A stretch of DNA of 64,000 nt, from positions 1-64,000 of the forward strand of contig CAVTIS010000012.1 in NCBI GenBank assembly GCA_963734845.1, in the 5' to 3' direction. The stretch's first letter is position 1; the number at the start of each line of letters is the position of its first letter. The notes beneath the pieces were generated by a model. The model saw only the letters and a program-made list of their open reading frames with translations, ran no database searches and was not told where the DNA came from. The DNA is from JAKAVN01 sp963734845. GTDB taxonomy: Bacteria; Desulfobacterota; Binatia; Binatales; Binataceae. Of this stretch, positions 24,302 through 32,904 are shown in pieces. The translations under genes were made by a program, and so were the position numbers.

Positions 24302-25777
24302 TCAGTTGGAATTCGTGGTGTCGTCGGCAGGCTCGCTCGCGTTTACCGGCTGTTGCTGCTCGGGCGTAAACGTGACCAGCAGGCGCGGCGGAGCGTTGAG
24401 CGGCACCACCGCGTAGCGCGACACTGGCGAGGTATTGACGGTCACCGTGGTCCCGCCGGCGTCGGACTGGATATCGCAGTCGTGGAAGATCGAGCGGTCG
24501 AACACCAGATGAGTCGGGAGACCCTTCGCCAGCCTGGTCTCCTTCAGATGGATCGTCAGAGTCGATGAACTGGAGCCGCCCTGAAGCTGGTTCTCGAACG
24601 CGACCGGCCCCGTCAAATCGAAGATTACCGACAGCGGCGGATCGGACGAGGAGAGCCTGACCTTGTTGAGCGTGGCAGGCCCGATCTGCGCCAGCGTCCT
24701 CAATCCGCGCCCGGCTGCCGCGACGCTGCTGGGAGCCGCCGTATCCGCAGTGGCCGTGCCGGAAGCAGCTGTGCCAGAGGCGGCTGCGCCCGGCGATGAC
24801 GATATGGAACTGCGCGCCGGCACGGGGGGCGCATCAGGGGCTGGGTCCGGAACCGTCGAACCCTGAGGCGCGCCGGCATCGGAGGTCGCCGGCGGGGCCT
24901 TCAGGATCGGCAGCGGCGGATAGTCGCCGGCGGAAGCCACTGCCGTTTCGTCGCCCTGGCGTACCCTTACCTGGTCGGTATCGCCGAAGCCACTTTCAGT
25001 CAGCACCAGATGCAGCGGGTCTTCTTCGGTATCGACTGGCTGATGCAGTTTTTTGAGTTCGCGCTGGGCCTTGCTTGCGTAAGTCGTGCCGGGGTAGTGC
25101 AGCACGACCGCGGTGAAGGCCTGGGCGGCGGAATATTTTTTGCCTTCCTTCTCCAGCGTGGTGCCGAGCTGGTAAAGCGCCTCGTCGCCAACCGGAGTGT
25201 CGGGCCATTTCTGCATCAGCTCGGCCAGGCGCGATTCGGCGGCGCGGAAATTGGCCTTCTTGTAATAGAAATCTCCGATCAGAAGCTGATGCCGCGCGAG
25301 CATCTCGCGGCAGACGGAGATCTGCTGATGGGCGAGCGCGGCGAAACCCGTTTCAGGATAGCGCCGTTCGATTATCTCAAATTGCTGGAGCGCCTGCTCG
25401 GTGTTGCTCTGATCCTGGTCGGGGCGGCCGATCTGATCGTAGTGCGCCATCGCCAGGTAGTACGAAGCCAGCTCGATCTGTTTGCTGGTCGGATGCATCT
25501 TCTCGAAGTCACCCAGCGAGGAGATCGCCTCGGCGTAGCGTTTATCCTGGTATTGGGACAGCCCGATTTTGAGCTCGGCGTCTTCGGCGTACGGGCTGAA
25601 AGGGTACTGGTCGATCAGCTTCTGGAAGTAGATCGCCGAGCCCTTGTAGTCGTGCTGGGCAAAAGCCTGCTGTCCCAGCGAGTAATAGTTCTCGCCGGTG
25701 GGAGTCTGCTGATGCACGGCACAGGCCGACGCGCAGAGCGCGAGACCAGCCGCCAACACGAAAACCAAACGCCGCAT
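24302..25777 (-). CDS. BamD-like lipoprotein fused to a C-terminal AMIN-like domain
   Basis: 491 residues, about twice normal BamD length. The N-terminal signal peptide ends in a lipobox-like LCASAC (C19). TPR-rich BamD domain at about 28-250: 'YYSLGQQAFAQHDYKGSAIY', 'QYPFSPYAEDAELKIGLSQY', 'SYYLAMAHYDQIGRPDQDQS'. A Pro/Ala/Ser linker of about 110 residues follows. The C-terminal domain ('LSVIFDLTGPVAFENQLQG', 'TVNTSPVSRYAVVPL', 'PPRLLVTF') resembles AMIN, a peptidoglycan/envelope targeting fold. BamD is essential for outer-membrane protein assembly. The fusion would tether it to the cell wall; this is inference. Confidence 0.8.
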   Translation of the reverse strand: MRRLVFVLAAGLALCASACAVHQQTPTGENYYSLGQQAFAQHDYKGSAIYFQKLIDQYPFSPYAEDAELKIGLSQYQDKRYAEAISSLGDFEKMHPTSKQIELASYYLAMAHYDQIGRPDQDQSNTEQALQQFEIIERRYPETGFAALAHQQISVCREMLARHQLLIGDFYYKKANFRAAESRLAELMQKWPDTPVGDEALYQLGTTLEKEGKKYSAAQAFTAVVLHYPGTTYASKAQRELKKLHQPVDTEEDPLHLVLTESGFGDTDQVRVRQGDETAVASAGDYPPLPILKAPPATSDAGAPQGSTVPDPAPDAPPVPARSSISSSPGAAASGTAASGTATADTAAPSSVAAAGRGLRTLAQIGPATLNKVRLSSSDPPLSVIFDLTGPVAFENQLQGGSSSSTLTIHLKETRLAKGLPTHLVFDRSIFHDCDIQSDAGGTTVTVNTSPVSRYAVVPLNAPPRLLVTFTPEQQQPVNASEPADDTTNSN

Positions 25778-25863
25778 GATACGAAACTGTGAGTCAGGTT
25801 AGACGCTGCCCGATGCCAAGGCAAGCACGATCCGATACGGACGACCACAGCGCGAGGGCGAAA

Positions 25864-26511
25864 TCAGGAAAGGCCCCGAACCAGGGTGAAGGAGGCGGAA
25901 AATACCGCCTTGCCCTGGGCCAGGTACTTCATCCCAAATCCCGAGGCTCGCGCACCCGGCGCCGCGGCTTCGATCCGGCGAAACCCCGCGCCCGCGAGCA
26001 TCGCAAACATCTCCGCCGCGTAGGGCTCGACGTCCGTCGCCACGTGGATGATCGCTCCGGGCGCCAGCACGCGCTTGAGGCGTTCGGCGAAACCGGCCGA
26101 GAACATCCGATGCTTCTGTTGCGAGAGGGTGAGCCACGGGTCGGGAAAATAGACGTGGCACGCGCTCAGGCTCCCGGCCGGCAGCATCAGGTTGACCAGC
26201 GTGCGCGCGTCCATCCGCGCCACGCGCAGGTTGCCGAGTCCGCGGCGCGCGGCGCGCAGCGCCAGCACCCGCGCAACCGAGGCCGCCAGCTCGACCGCGA
26301 GAAAATCGCGCTCCGGACGCTGGGCCGCATATTCGATGATGAAATCACCGCGCCCGGCCCCAAGCTCGACCTCCAGCGGCGCGCGCCGGCCGAACAGGCG
26401 CTCGGGATCGATCGCGTACAGGGGACCGTCCTCGGCGACCAGCACGCTCGTCGCGAGCGCGCGCTTTTCCGGATCGCGCCACATGCGCGCCGCCTTGCGC
26501 AGCCGTGCCAT
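25864..26511 (-). CDS. trmB: tRNA (guanine-46-N7)-methyltransferase
   Basis: 215 residues. SAM-binding motif I 'LEVELGAGRGDFIIEYAAQR'; the family tRNA-binding block is 'CHVYFPDPWLTLSQQKHRMF'; the C-terminal 'GFGMKYLAQGK' corresponds to the usual T-x-F-E/K-Y-E region. It makes m7G46 in the tRNA variable loop. The block normally reads PDPWPKKRHxKRR; here it is less basic, a divergence worth noting. It sits 33 bases after the HpaB-like gene and upstream of the BamD-like gene on the same strand. Confidence 0.88.
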   Translation of the reverse strand: MARLRKAARMWRDPEKRALATSVLVAEDGPLYAIDPERLFGRRAPLEVELGAGRGDFIIEYAAQRPERDFLAVELAASVARVLALRAARRGLGNLRVARMDARTLVNLMLPAGSLSACHVYFPDPWLTLSQQKHRMFSAGFAERLKRVLAPGAIIHVATDVEPYAAEMFAMLAGAGFRRIEAAAPGARASGFGMKYLAQGKAVFSASFTLVRGLS

Positions 26512-26544
26512 CGGAGAAGTGCGGGCGAGGTCGCTCGGCGCGGC

Positions 26545-27986
26545 CTAGTCCGTGCGCGCCATGAAATCCTTGACCCGCTGCACCAGCGGCGCAAGGTCGG
26601 TGTTGTCGACCAGCGCACTGGCCATCCTGACCGGATCGCCGAAGAAGAAGCGTTCGTATAGCACCTGGCGGCCGGCGAACGAACTACCCGCGGCGTCCCA
26701 GGCCAGCCGATAGAGCGCCACGCGCTCGCGCGCGCCGGCGTCGGCCTGGCCGAAGTAGCGTTCGATCTCGGGCGCGATTGGGCTTTTGAAATCGCGCTCC
26801 GACGGCGTCGCCATCAGGCTCGAGGAACTGTTGAGCTGGATGATCTCGGCGAGGCGCGGGTACAGCTTGGGGAAAAGATTGCGCGCGGCGTCGAGTGGCG
26901 GACGCGCCGGCATGTGCTCGCCCCACTTGTCGGCTGCCGCGTCGGCCTCGGCGGCGCGCAGGCACGATCGCATCAGCTCGGTCGTGACGATCATTTCGGC
27001 CAGGCGCTCGCGCACGTGCGGCAGGCTCATCGCGTCGCTCACCTGGGCGATCCGCGTGGCCAGGCCGAGCATGAACTCGCTCTTTACCGCGTTCTTGACC
27101 ACCACCTGATGCATCATGTTGATCACGGCGCCGGTCTCGGCATAGAGCGCGTTGCATCGCGCCATGTCGCCGCATACGAACACCCGTTGCCACGGCACCG
27201 TCACGTTCTCGAAGACGACGACGCAATCCATCTCCTCGAAACGCGAGGCGAGCGGGTGGTCGAAATGCGATCGCTCGGAGTCGAACGGATCGCGGCAGAT
27301 AAATTTGAGTCCCGGCGCGTTGCATGGAACCGCAAACGCGAGCGCGAAAGGTTTCTGGCTCGGGTCCTCCTTGAGCACGGTGGAGGGGAAGACCAACAAT
27401 TCCTCGGAGGCCGGTCCGAGCGTCGCGAGCATGCGCGCGCCGTTGACCACGATTCCGTCGCGGGTCTCTTCGACCAGGCGCAAGGCTAGTTCCGCGTCGG
27501 TCTGCCCCGCCCATCCGGCGGCGCGGCTTGCGCGCGGGTTGAGCAGGGTGTGGGTGGCGCACCAGTCGTTGCGGCGCGCGGCGCGGTAGTACTCCACGAT
27601 ATTATCGCCGAAGCGTTTGTCGGCGGCGGCGAAGAACTCGCGTGCAGCCGCCATCGCCGCGATGCTCGCGTTGAGGTAGTCGGGCGTGCGCCCGAGCATC
27701 CCGCCGCTGTACTCGGCCCATCGCCGCATCATCGCGCCGCGCTTGCGCACTTCGTCGCCGCTTTGAGGCTGGATGAAGGAGAGGCCGGCGCGCTCCCCCC
27801 CTCGACCCGATAGGTCATGGCCTCGGGATGTTCGATCTGCATGTCGTAGAGCGAGGCCAGAGAACGCGTGACGGGCTTGAGCGCCGGATGGGTGGTCGGG
27901 TCGGCGACGCGCTCGCCGCCGATCCAGACTTCGCTCTTGAGCTTGCGCATCGCGCTCAAATAATTGTTGCCCGATCGCGCACCCAT
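26545..27986 (-). pseudogene. HpaB-family flavin-dependent aromatic hydroxylase, frameshifted
   Basis: The N-terminus from the ATG at 27986 (MGARSGNNYLSAMRKLKSEV, 'WIGGERVADPTTHPALKPVT', 'SLASLYDMQIEHPEAMTY') stops being in frame at a run of seven G on the coding strand (27795-27801). The remaining 400 residues continue in another frame: 'RAGLSFIQPQSG', 'LLNPRASRAAGW', 'FPSTVLKEDPSQKPFALAFA', 'CRDPFDSERSHFDHPLASRF'. One more G restores a full protein of about 480 residues, the normal size for the 4-hydroxyphenylacetate 3-hydroxylase oxygenase family. A homopolymer sequencing error is likely. The FADH2-supplying reductase (HpaC) is not in the window. The ATG overlaps the upstream stop (TGATG). 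Confidence 0.85.
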
Positions 27987-28873
27987 CAGAGAATCTCCTG
28001 CAATTGTGGCAGCCGTTTGCGCAGGCGCTCGGCGGCGTCCTCGGGCGCCATGTAGGGCGGCCGCGCTGGGCCCATATCGATCCCGGTCGCGACTGAGGCG
28101 GTGACCTTGGTGACGCCGAGATGGCCGAGCGCCTCTTCGCCGCCGCGCGGGAAGCATCGGTTGAGCCGGCGCTGGATTTCCTGCGCGCGCATGATCTCGC
28201 CGCCGCGGTACACCTTGAGCAGCGCTGCGGAGGCTGGCACTGCGAAGATGTTGATGAAGCCGCCGGCTGCGCCGAGCATCAGTCCGCTCAGCAGCGCGCG
28301 AAAGGTGTTGTAGATTTCGATGCGCGAGCCGATTTGGTCGTACAGTTCCTCCAGGTGCTGCAGGTCGGTGAGGACTTCCTTCATCGCTACCACGCCGGGA
28401 ATCGCCGCCAGGCGTGCGGCGAATTTGGGCGTAATATTGAATTTGCTCAGCGCCGGATTGTGATAGACCACCAGCGGCAGATCGCCGGCCTCCGCGATCA
28501 TCCGGTAGTGGCGCTCGACCTCGGCCTCGCCGCAGCGCCAGTAATACGGCGGGATCACCTGCTGGGCGTCGTAGCCCATCTTTGCCGCAATCTTGGCGAA
28601 GTGCAGCGCCTCTAGCGTGGTCGCGCCCGAGGTCATCGCGGTGGCCGGCACGCCGGGCCGTTTGCGGGTTTCTTCGAGCGTCACTTCGAAGGCGCGGATA
28701 CGCTCGGCTTCGCTCAGATGCAGGAACTCGCCGATACTGGGAGTGGCGACGATCCCATCGGCGCCGTTGTCGAGCGCCCATCGTACTTCCTTGCGCAACG
28801 CGTCTTCGTTGAGCTTGTAGTCCGAGGTGAATGGCGTCACCAGCATCGCATGGATTCCGTGCACGAGTTTCAT
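27986..28873 (-). CDS. DapA-family (DHDPS/NAL superfamily) lyase or aldolase
   Basis: 295 residues, TIM barrel. Schiff-base Lys K165 (VVAMKEV) and Tyr Y137 (LVVYHNP) are present. The usual GTTGE carboxylate loop is TPSIGEF, so it is not a typical lysine-biosynthesis DapA. The superfamily includes N-acetylneuraminate lyase and the hydratase-aldolases of aromatic pathways. It lies between an extradiol dioxygenase and an HpaB-like hydroxylase, with which it overlaps. A role in cleaving an aromatic ring-fission product is therefore likely but inferred. Confidence 0.88.
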   Translation of the reverse strand: MKLVHGIHAMLVTPFTSDYKLNEDALRKEVRWALDNGADGIVATPSIGEFLHLSEAERIRAFEVTLEETRKRPGVPATAMTSGATTLEALHFAKIAAKMGYDAQQVIPPYYWRCGEAEVERHYRMIAEAGDLPLVVYHNPALSKFNITPKFAARLAAIPGVVAMKEVLTDLQHLEELYDQIGSRIEIYNTFRALLSGLMLGAAGGFINIFAVPASAALLKVYRGGEIMRAQEIQRRLNRCFPRGGEEALGHLGVTKVTASVATGIDMGPARPPYMAPEDAAERLRKRLPQLQEIL

Positions 28874-29027
28874 TTCAGTTCGCTCCGTGGGGTCTTCTCA
28901 TCATTCAGGGGGGCGAGACGGTTGCTGTCCTTCAGCGGGAGGCGCGCCGCCCCAGATTAGAACATCCGGACAAAGGTCGGGGCCGTTGGGCCTCGCGAAT
29001 CCGCAAAAGGGCCAAAATGGTGTCACC

Positions 29028-29292
29028 TCAATCGAGAGGCTCGATCTCTTCGAGCGTTTCCCCATTGCGAGCGCGTCGCCAGTCCTCGTCGCGAAGCTCA
29101 ACACGATGGAGCGCAGCCCATTCCAACACCAGAGCGATTGCGCGTCGTGGCAGTTCGCCGCGGAACACCGAGAGCGTTTCGATTTCGATCAGCACTTCGT
29201 ACTCGCCATAGATCGCATGAAAGTGCGCCGGTCTCGTGATCACTGTAGAACATCCGGATCACAATTCCGAAGAACCGGCTCAGTTCGGGCAT
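29028..29292 (-). pseudogene. DUF4160 protein, frameshifted
   Basis: From the ATG at 29292: 'MPELSRFFGIVIRMFYSDH'. The frame then changes near 29,228, continuing 'RPAHFHAIYGEYEVLIEIET' and 'LPRRAIALVLEWAALHRVEL'. Together these cover a whole DUF4160 domain (usual core HNPPHFHARYGEYE). One base is lost between the halves. DUF4160 proteins often pair with DUF2442 proteins in toxin-antitoxin-like couples. No DUF2442 partner is visible here (28,874-29,027 holds nothing recognisable). Confidence 0.7.
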
Positions 29293-29314
29293 TGTTGGAT
29301 CGCTCGCTTGGCTC

Positions 29315-30226
29315 TCAGCGTCCCGCCGGCGCCGGCGCGCCCTGATGCGCCGCGGCGGTGGGCCGGGCGAAATAGAAAATTGCCTGTCCGGTGCCGAGCG
29401 CCGCTTCGTAGCGTCCGAACTGCTCGCCTCGCCAGTTCCATCCGTCACCGCCCATCGCCCCCGCCATCATCAGGTAGTGCGAGAACCGTCCCTCGGGCGA
29501 GCATTCGGCGCGATACTCGGGCGCGGCGCGCAGAATCTCGTCGTGGCGGCCCGCGCGGAACCACTCCATCAACTTTTCGTCATACAGGCGGTTGGCGAGC
29601 GAACTGATGTCGTCGGGCGAGGCCGAGGCGTGTTGCAGAACGTTGTCGTAATCCCAGAAGCGATGCGACATGCCGCCGGCCGCAATTAGCACCACGCGCC
29701 GCTTGGAAGCGTGGATGGCGGCGCCCATCGCGACACCAAACGCGACGTCGTTGGAGATTCCGGCGGTCTGGCAGACGCCCATCGACAACACGCGCCGCTT
29801 CGCCCCGGGATTGAAATAGTGCATCACGTTCAGCGTCGGATAGTGCAGCGGCAGGGTAGGGTAGCCCGACGCGATCGCGCGGAGGCCCCCGGCGCGGGCC
29901 GCCTCCACGATCGCCGCGGCCAGTTCCGGATCGCCCGGATAGTCGAAGGCGTACTCGTGAATCATCTGCGGCAATTCTTCGGACGTGTAGAGGCCGCGCA
30001 GGCGCTCCTGCGCATTGAGCACGTACTCGAGCGTGGTGAACCAGTGCGTGTCGATCAGCACGAAGGTGTCGAACTCAAGCGCGCGGAGCCGCTCGCGTTC
30101 GAGCGATTCCATCGCGTCGTAAAAGGTGGTGACGTTCTTGCCCATGTAAGCGCGGCGCGCCTCGGGGTCGTGAATCATCAGGCGCGGGACGTGGGTGGTG
30201 AAAATTGCGGCTACGATCTCGCCCAT
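29315..30226 (-). CDS. Class III (LigB-type) extradiol ring-cleavage dioxygenase
   Basis: 303 residues from the ATG at 30226, which has an excellent AAAGGAGG site; the frame is open to 30250. The N-terminus 'GEIVAAIFTTHVPRLM' supplies the first iron His (H12), 'FVLIDTHWFTTLEYVLNA' a second His, and a C-terminal 'GGMSHRFWDYD' region is present. It resembles homoprotocatechuate/gallate-type 2,3-dioxygenases, which open a catechol ring with Fe(II) and O2. Neighbours (semialdehyde dehydrogenase, HpaB-like hydroxylase, DapA-type lyase) fit an aryl-acetate meta-cleavage pathway. Confidence 0.85.
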   Translation of the reverse strand: MGEIVAAIFTTHVPRLMIHDPEARRAYMGKNVTTFYDAMESLERERLRALEFDTFVLIDTHWFTTLEYVLNAQERLRGLYTSEELPQMIHEYAFDYPGDPELAAAIVEAARAGGLRAIASGYPTLPLHYPTLNVMHYFNPGAKRRVLSMGVCQTAGISNDVAFGVAMGAAIHASKRRVVLIAAGGMSHRFWDYDNVLQHASASPDDISSLANRLYDEKLMEWFRAGRHDEILRAAPEYRAECSPEGRFSHYLMMAGAMGGDGWNWRGEQFGRYEAALGTGQAIFYFARPTAAAHQGAPAPAGR

Positions 30227-30251
30227 CGCGGACCTCCTTTGGCGCGGCAAT

Positions 30252-31727
30252 TCATCGCGCGGCCTGATGCTCGGGGTAGGTCAGGCAGACCAGCTTGGGC
30301 TCAGTCCAGAACTCCAGGCTGAAGCGTCCTCCCTGGCGGCCGACTCCACTCTGGCCCGAACCGCCGAACGGCGTGCGCAGATCGCGCAGGAAAAAGCTGT
30401 TGACCCACACCATCCCGGTCTTCAGGCGCGCTGCTACGCGCAGCGCACGCTCGAGATCGCGGGTCCAGATGTAAGCGGCAAGGCCATAGCGCGTCGCGTT
30501 GGCCATCGCGGCCGCCTGTTCCTCGTCCTCGAAGCGCTCGACGCTCAGCACCGGGCCGAAAATCTCCTCGCGCACCGCTCGTGCGTCGGACTGCAGTCGA
30601 TCGAGCACGGTCGGAAGATAGTAGTAGCCGGGGTGCGGATGCTCGGGAATTGCGCCGCCGGCCAATAGCTCGGCGCCGCCGGCGACCGCCTCCTTGACGA
30701 ACGAATCGACGCGGCTTCGATGCGCGGCCGAAATCAGCGGACCATATTCGGTGTCCTCGGCGAGCGGGTCGCCGATTTTGAGCTTGCGCATCTCGTCGAG
30801 GACCATCGCGAGGAATTCGTCGGCGATTTTCCGCTCGACCAGCAGGCGCGATCCTGCGACGCACGACTGACCCTGGCTGCGGAAGATCGAGCGTGCGACG
30901 CCGGCGGCCGAGCGTTTCAAATCCGCGTCGGCAAAGACCACGTTGGGCGACTTTCCGCCGAGCTCCAGCGTCACCCGCTTGAGCGATTCGGCCGCCGCCG
31001 CCATCACGCGCTTTCCGGTCGCGACTCCGCCGGTGAAGGCAATCCCGTCGACGCCCGGATGCGACACCAGCGCGGCGCCCGTCGCGCCCTGGCCCGGCAG
31101 GACGTTGAGCACGCCCGGCGGAAGCCCTGCCTCGATCGCAATCTCGCCGAGCGCGATCGCGGTCAGCGGCGCGAGTTCCGAGGGCTTGTAGATACACGCG
31201 TTGCCGGCGGCGAGACACGGTCCGAGGTTCCAGGTGCCGAGCATCAGCGGCGAGTTCCACGGGATGATGATCGCGCCGACCCCAAGAGGTGCGCGCTCGG
31301 TCAGGCTGACCAGCTTGAGGTCAGCGCCGAGAAACTTGGCGTCGCCGTAACTCGCCTCCTGGGTCCACGCCTCGGCCGCGTTGGCGAAGAAGCGCAGGTT
31401 GCGCGCGGCGCGCGCGATATCGTGGTTGACGCATTCGCTGACGGGCTTGCCGACGTCGCGCGCCTCGAGCCGTCCCAGCTCACGCGCGCGCTTTTCGATC
31501 CCGTCCGCGATTCGCGCGATGATGCGGCCGCGCGCCTCGGCGCTCATCTTCGGCCACGGGCCATGGTCGGCAGCCGCGCGCGCCACGGCGACGGCGCGCT
31601 CGACATCCTCGGCGCCGGCGTCGGCCACCTGGGCGAGTTCACGTTCGGTCGCGGGGTCGATATCCGCAAAGCGCGCGCCGCCAACAGCCGAAACGTACTT
31701 ATTCCCGATGAACAGGTTGGTTTCCAT
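30252..31727 (-). CDS. Aldehyde dehydrogenase, HpaE-like
   Basis: 491 residues from the ATG at 31727 (METNLFIGNK); a TTG at 31772 is in frame. Catalytic residues are N158 (PWNSPLML), K181 (IYKPSELAP), E255 (VTLELGGKSP) and C289 (QGQSCVAG). 'FGGSGQSGVGRQGGRFSLEF' is the usual C-terminal loop. It oxidises an aldehyde with NAD(P)+. With the ring-cleavage dioxygenase 25 bases downstream it most likely oxidises the hydroxymuconic semialdehyde formed. It leads the leftward operon. Confidence 0.88.
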   Translation of the reverse strand: METNLFIGNKYVSAVGGARFADIDPATERELAQVADAGAEDVERAVAVARAAADHGPWPKMSAEARGRIIARIADGIEKRARELGRLEARDVGKPVSECVNHDIARAARNLRFFANAAEAWTQEASYGDAKFLGADLKLVSLTERAPLGVGAIIIPWNSPLMLGTWNLGPCLAAGNACIYKPSELAPLTAIALGEIAIEAGLPPGVLNVLPGQGATGAALVSHPGVDGIAFTGGVATGKRVMAAAAESLKRVTLELGGKSPNVVFADADLKRSAAGVARSIFRSQGQSCVAGSRLLVERKIADEFLAMVLDEMRKLKIGDPLAEDTEYGPLISAAHRSRVDSFVKEAVAGGAELLAGGAIPEHPHPGYYYLPTVLDRLQSDARAVREEIFGPVLSVERFEDEEQAAAMANATRYGLAAYIWTRDLERALRVAARLKTGMVWVNSFFLRDLRTPFGGSGQSGVGRQGGRFSLEFWTEPKLVCLTYPEHQAAR

Positions 31728-31894
31728 GTTGGCTGTGAGACACAACTGAATTTCCTCGAATTCCGTCCGCAAGACAACTCAGATCGCGCGTCGCCATGAG
31801 CACGGAACTGTACCTGCCCTGAAGCGCACCTCCCGAGGCTCCGACAGGGGTCACCTTGACCGGCCTGCGGCGCGCCCATAACGTTAGGGCCACG

Positions 31895-32545
31895 ATGGCC
31901 GAGTTACCGGACATCATTCCGATCTTCCCGTTGCCCAATTTCGTGCTGTTTCCCGGCGTGACAGTGCCGCTGCATATTTTCGAGCCGCGCTATCGCGAGA
32001 TGGTCGCCGACGTCGCCGAGAACCACGGCACGGTCGGAATGATAATGCTCAAGGGCGACTGGGAGCGCGAGTATTACGCTTATCCCGACATCTTCACCAT
32101 CGGATGCGCCGGCCGTATCACCTCGCTGGAGAAGCTTCCCGACGGACGCTACAACCTTCAGCTCGAAGGAATCAGCGAATTTCAGGTTGGGCGTGAAATC
32201 CGTTCGCATTCGTACCGGCAGGCGGAAGTCCAATGGTGTCCCTCGGGCCGCAGGCTACTCGGGCTGGAGTCTTCCGAGATGAACTCGCTGCACGATCTGC
32301 TGGTCGGGTTTCTCGGCGAAAACGCCGACGCGGCCTGGCGCGGACTGGTCGACGAGCAGGGCCTGCGCGACGCTGACCTGATCAATTTCCTGTGCTTTCA
32401 CCTCGACGTCACGCCGCTGGAAAAGCAAACCCTGCTCGAGGCTCTGGACGACCGCATCGCCTGCCTGTTCGATGTGCTCACCTTCAAGATCGAAGAACGC
32501 AAGCTCGGCCCGTCCGGCCCGCGCGGCAGCGGCACCGTCAATTAA
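31895..32545 (+). CDS. LON peptidase substrate-binding (LonN/PUA-like) domain protein
   Basis: 216 residues from the ATG at 31895. 'IIPIFPLPNFVLFPGVTVPL' and 'HIFEPRYREMVADV' match the N-terminal domain of Lon. There is no AAA+ or protease domain. Stand-alone LonN proteins are common and poorly understood. It is divergent from the aldehyde dehydrogenase gene, with 167 bases between the starts. Confidence 0.9.
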   Translation: MAELPDIIPIFPLPNFVLFPGVTVPLHIFEPRYREMVADVAENHGTVGMIMLKGDWEREYYAYPDIFTIGCAGRITSLEKLPDGRYNLQLEGISEFQVGREIRSHSYRQAEVQWCPSGRRLLGLESSEMNSLHDLLVGFLGENADAAWRGLVDEQGLRDADLINFLCFHLDVTPLEKQTLLEALDDRIACLFDVLTFKIEERKLGPSGPRGSGTVN

Positions 32546-32904
32546 GCCGAAAGTCGCAGTTACACTGAAACGAATAGCCGGGAGTGTCTTTGGAGAAAGG
32601 GTCCGACACGGGCGGTCCCATTGCCAAACGGATCCGACCTGAGTGCCCAGATTAGTAGCGCCTGCCCAGTTTTGTCCCGATACAAGTACCAAAAATCCCC
32701 ACTTGACTCGCTAACGGACGCTGGTAAAAAGGCGTCCTTTCGATTTCGAACCACAAATTCGCTCACTAATTGCGACGATTAGCGCGCTTGCATTCGCTTT
32801 TGTCCGCTCAGCGCCGAGCGTCGCGCTTCGGCACAACCGTTGCTGTACCAAAAAGCTGAGGACGGTCGAACAGTCTACTAGAGCAAACAGCAGGACGAAG
32901 GACG
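32546..32904. other. Intergenic region with a weak hairpin
   Basis: No gene seen. GGACGC / GCGTCC (32716-32737, loop TGGTAAAAAG) is followed by TTT on the plus strand and may be a weak terminator for the LonN gene. 'GCAGGACGAAGGACG' before the next ATG supplies the ribosome site. Confidence 0.35.

Noticed and set aside
28874..29027. DUF2442 partner for the DUF4160 gene
   Set aside because: No frame in this interval matches the family.
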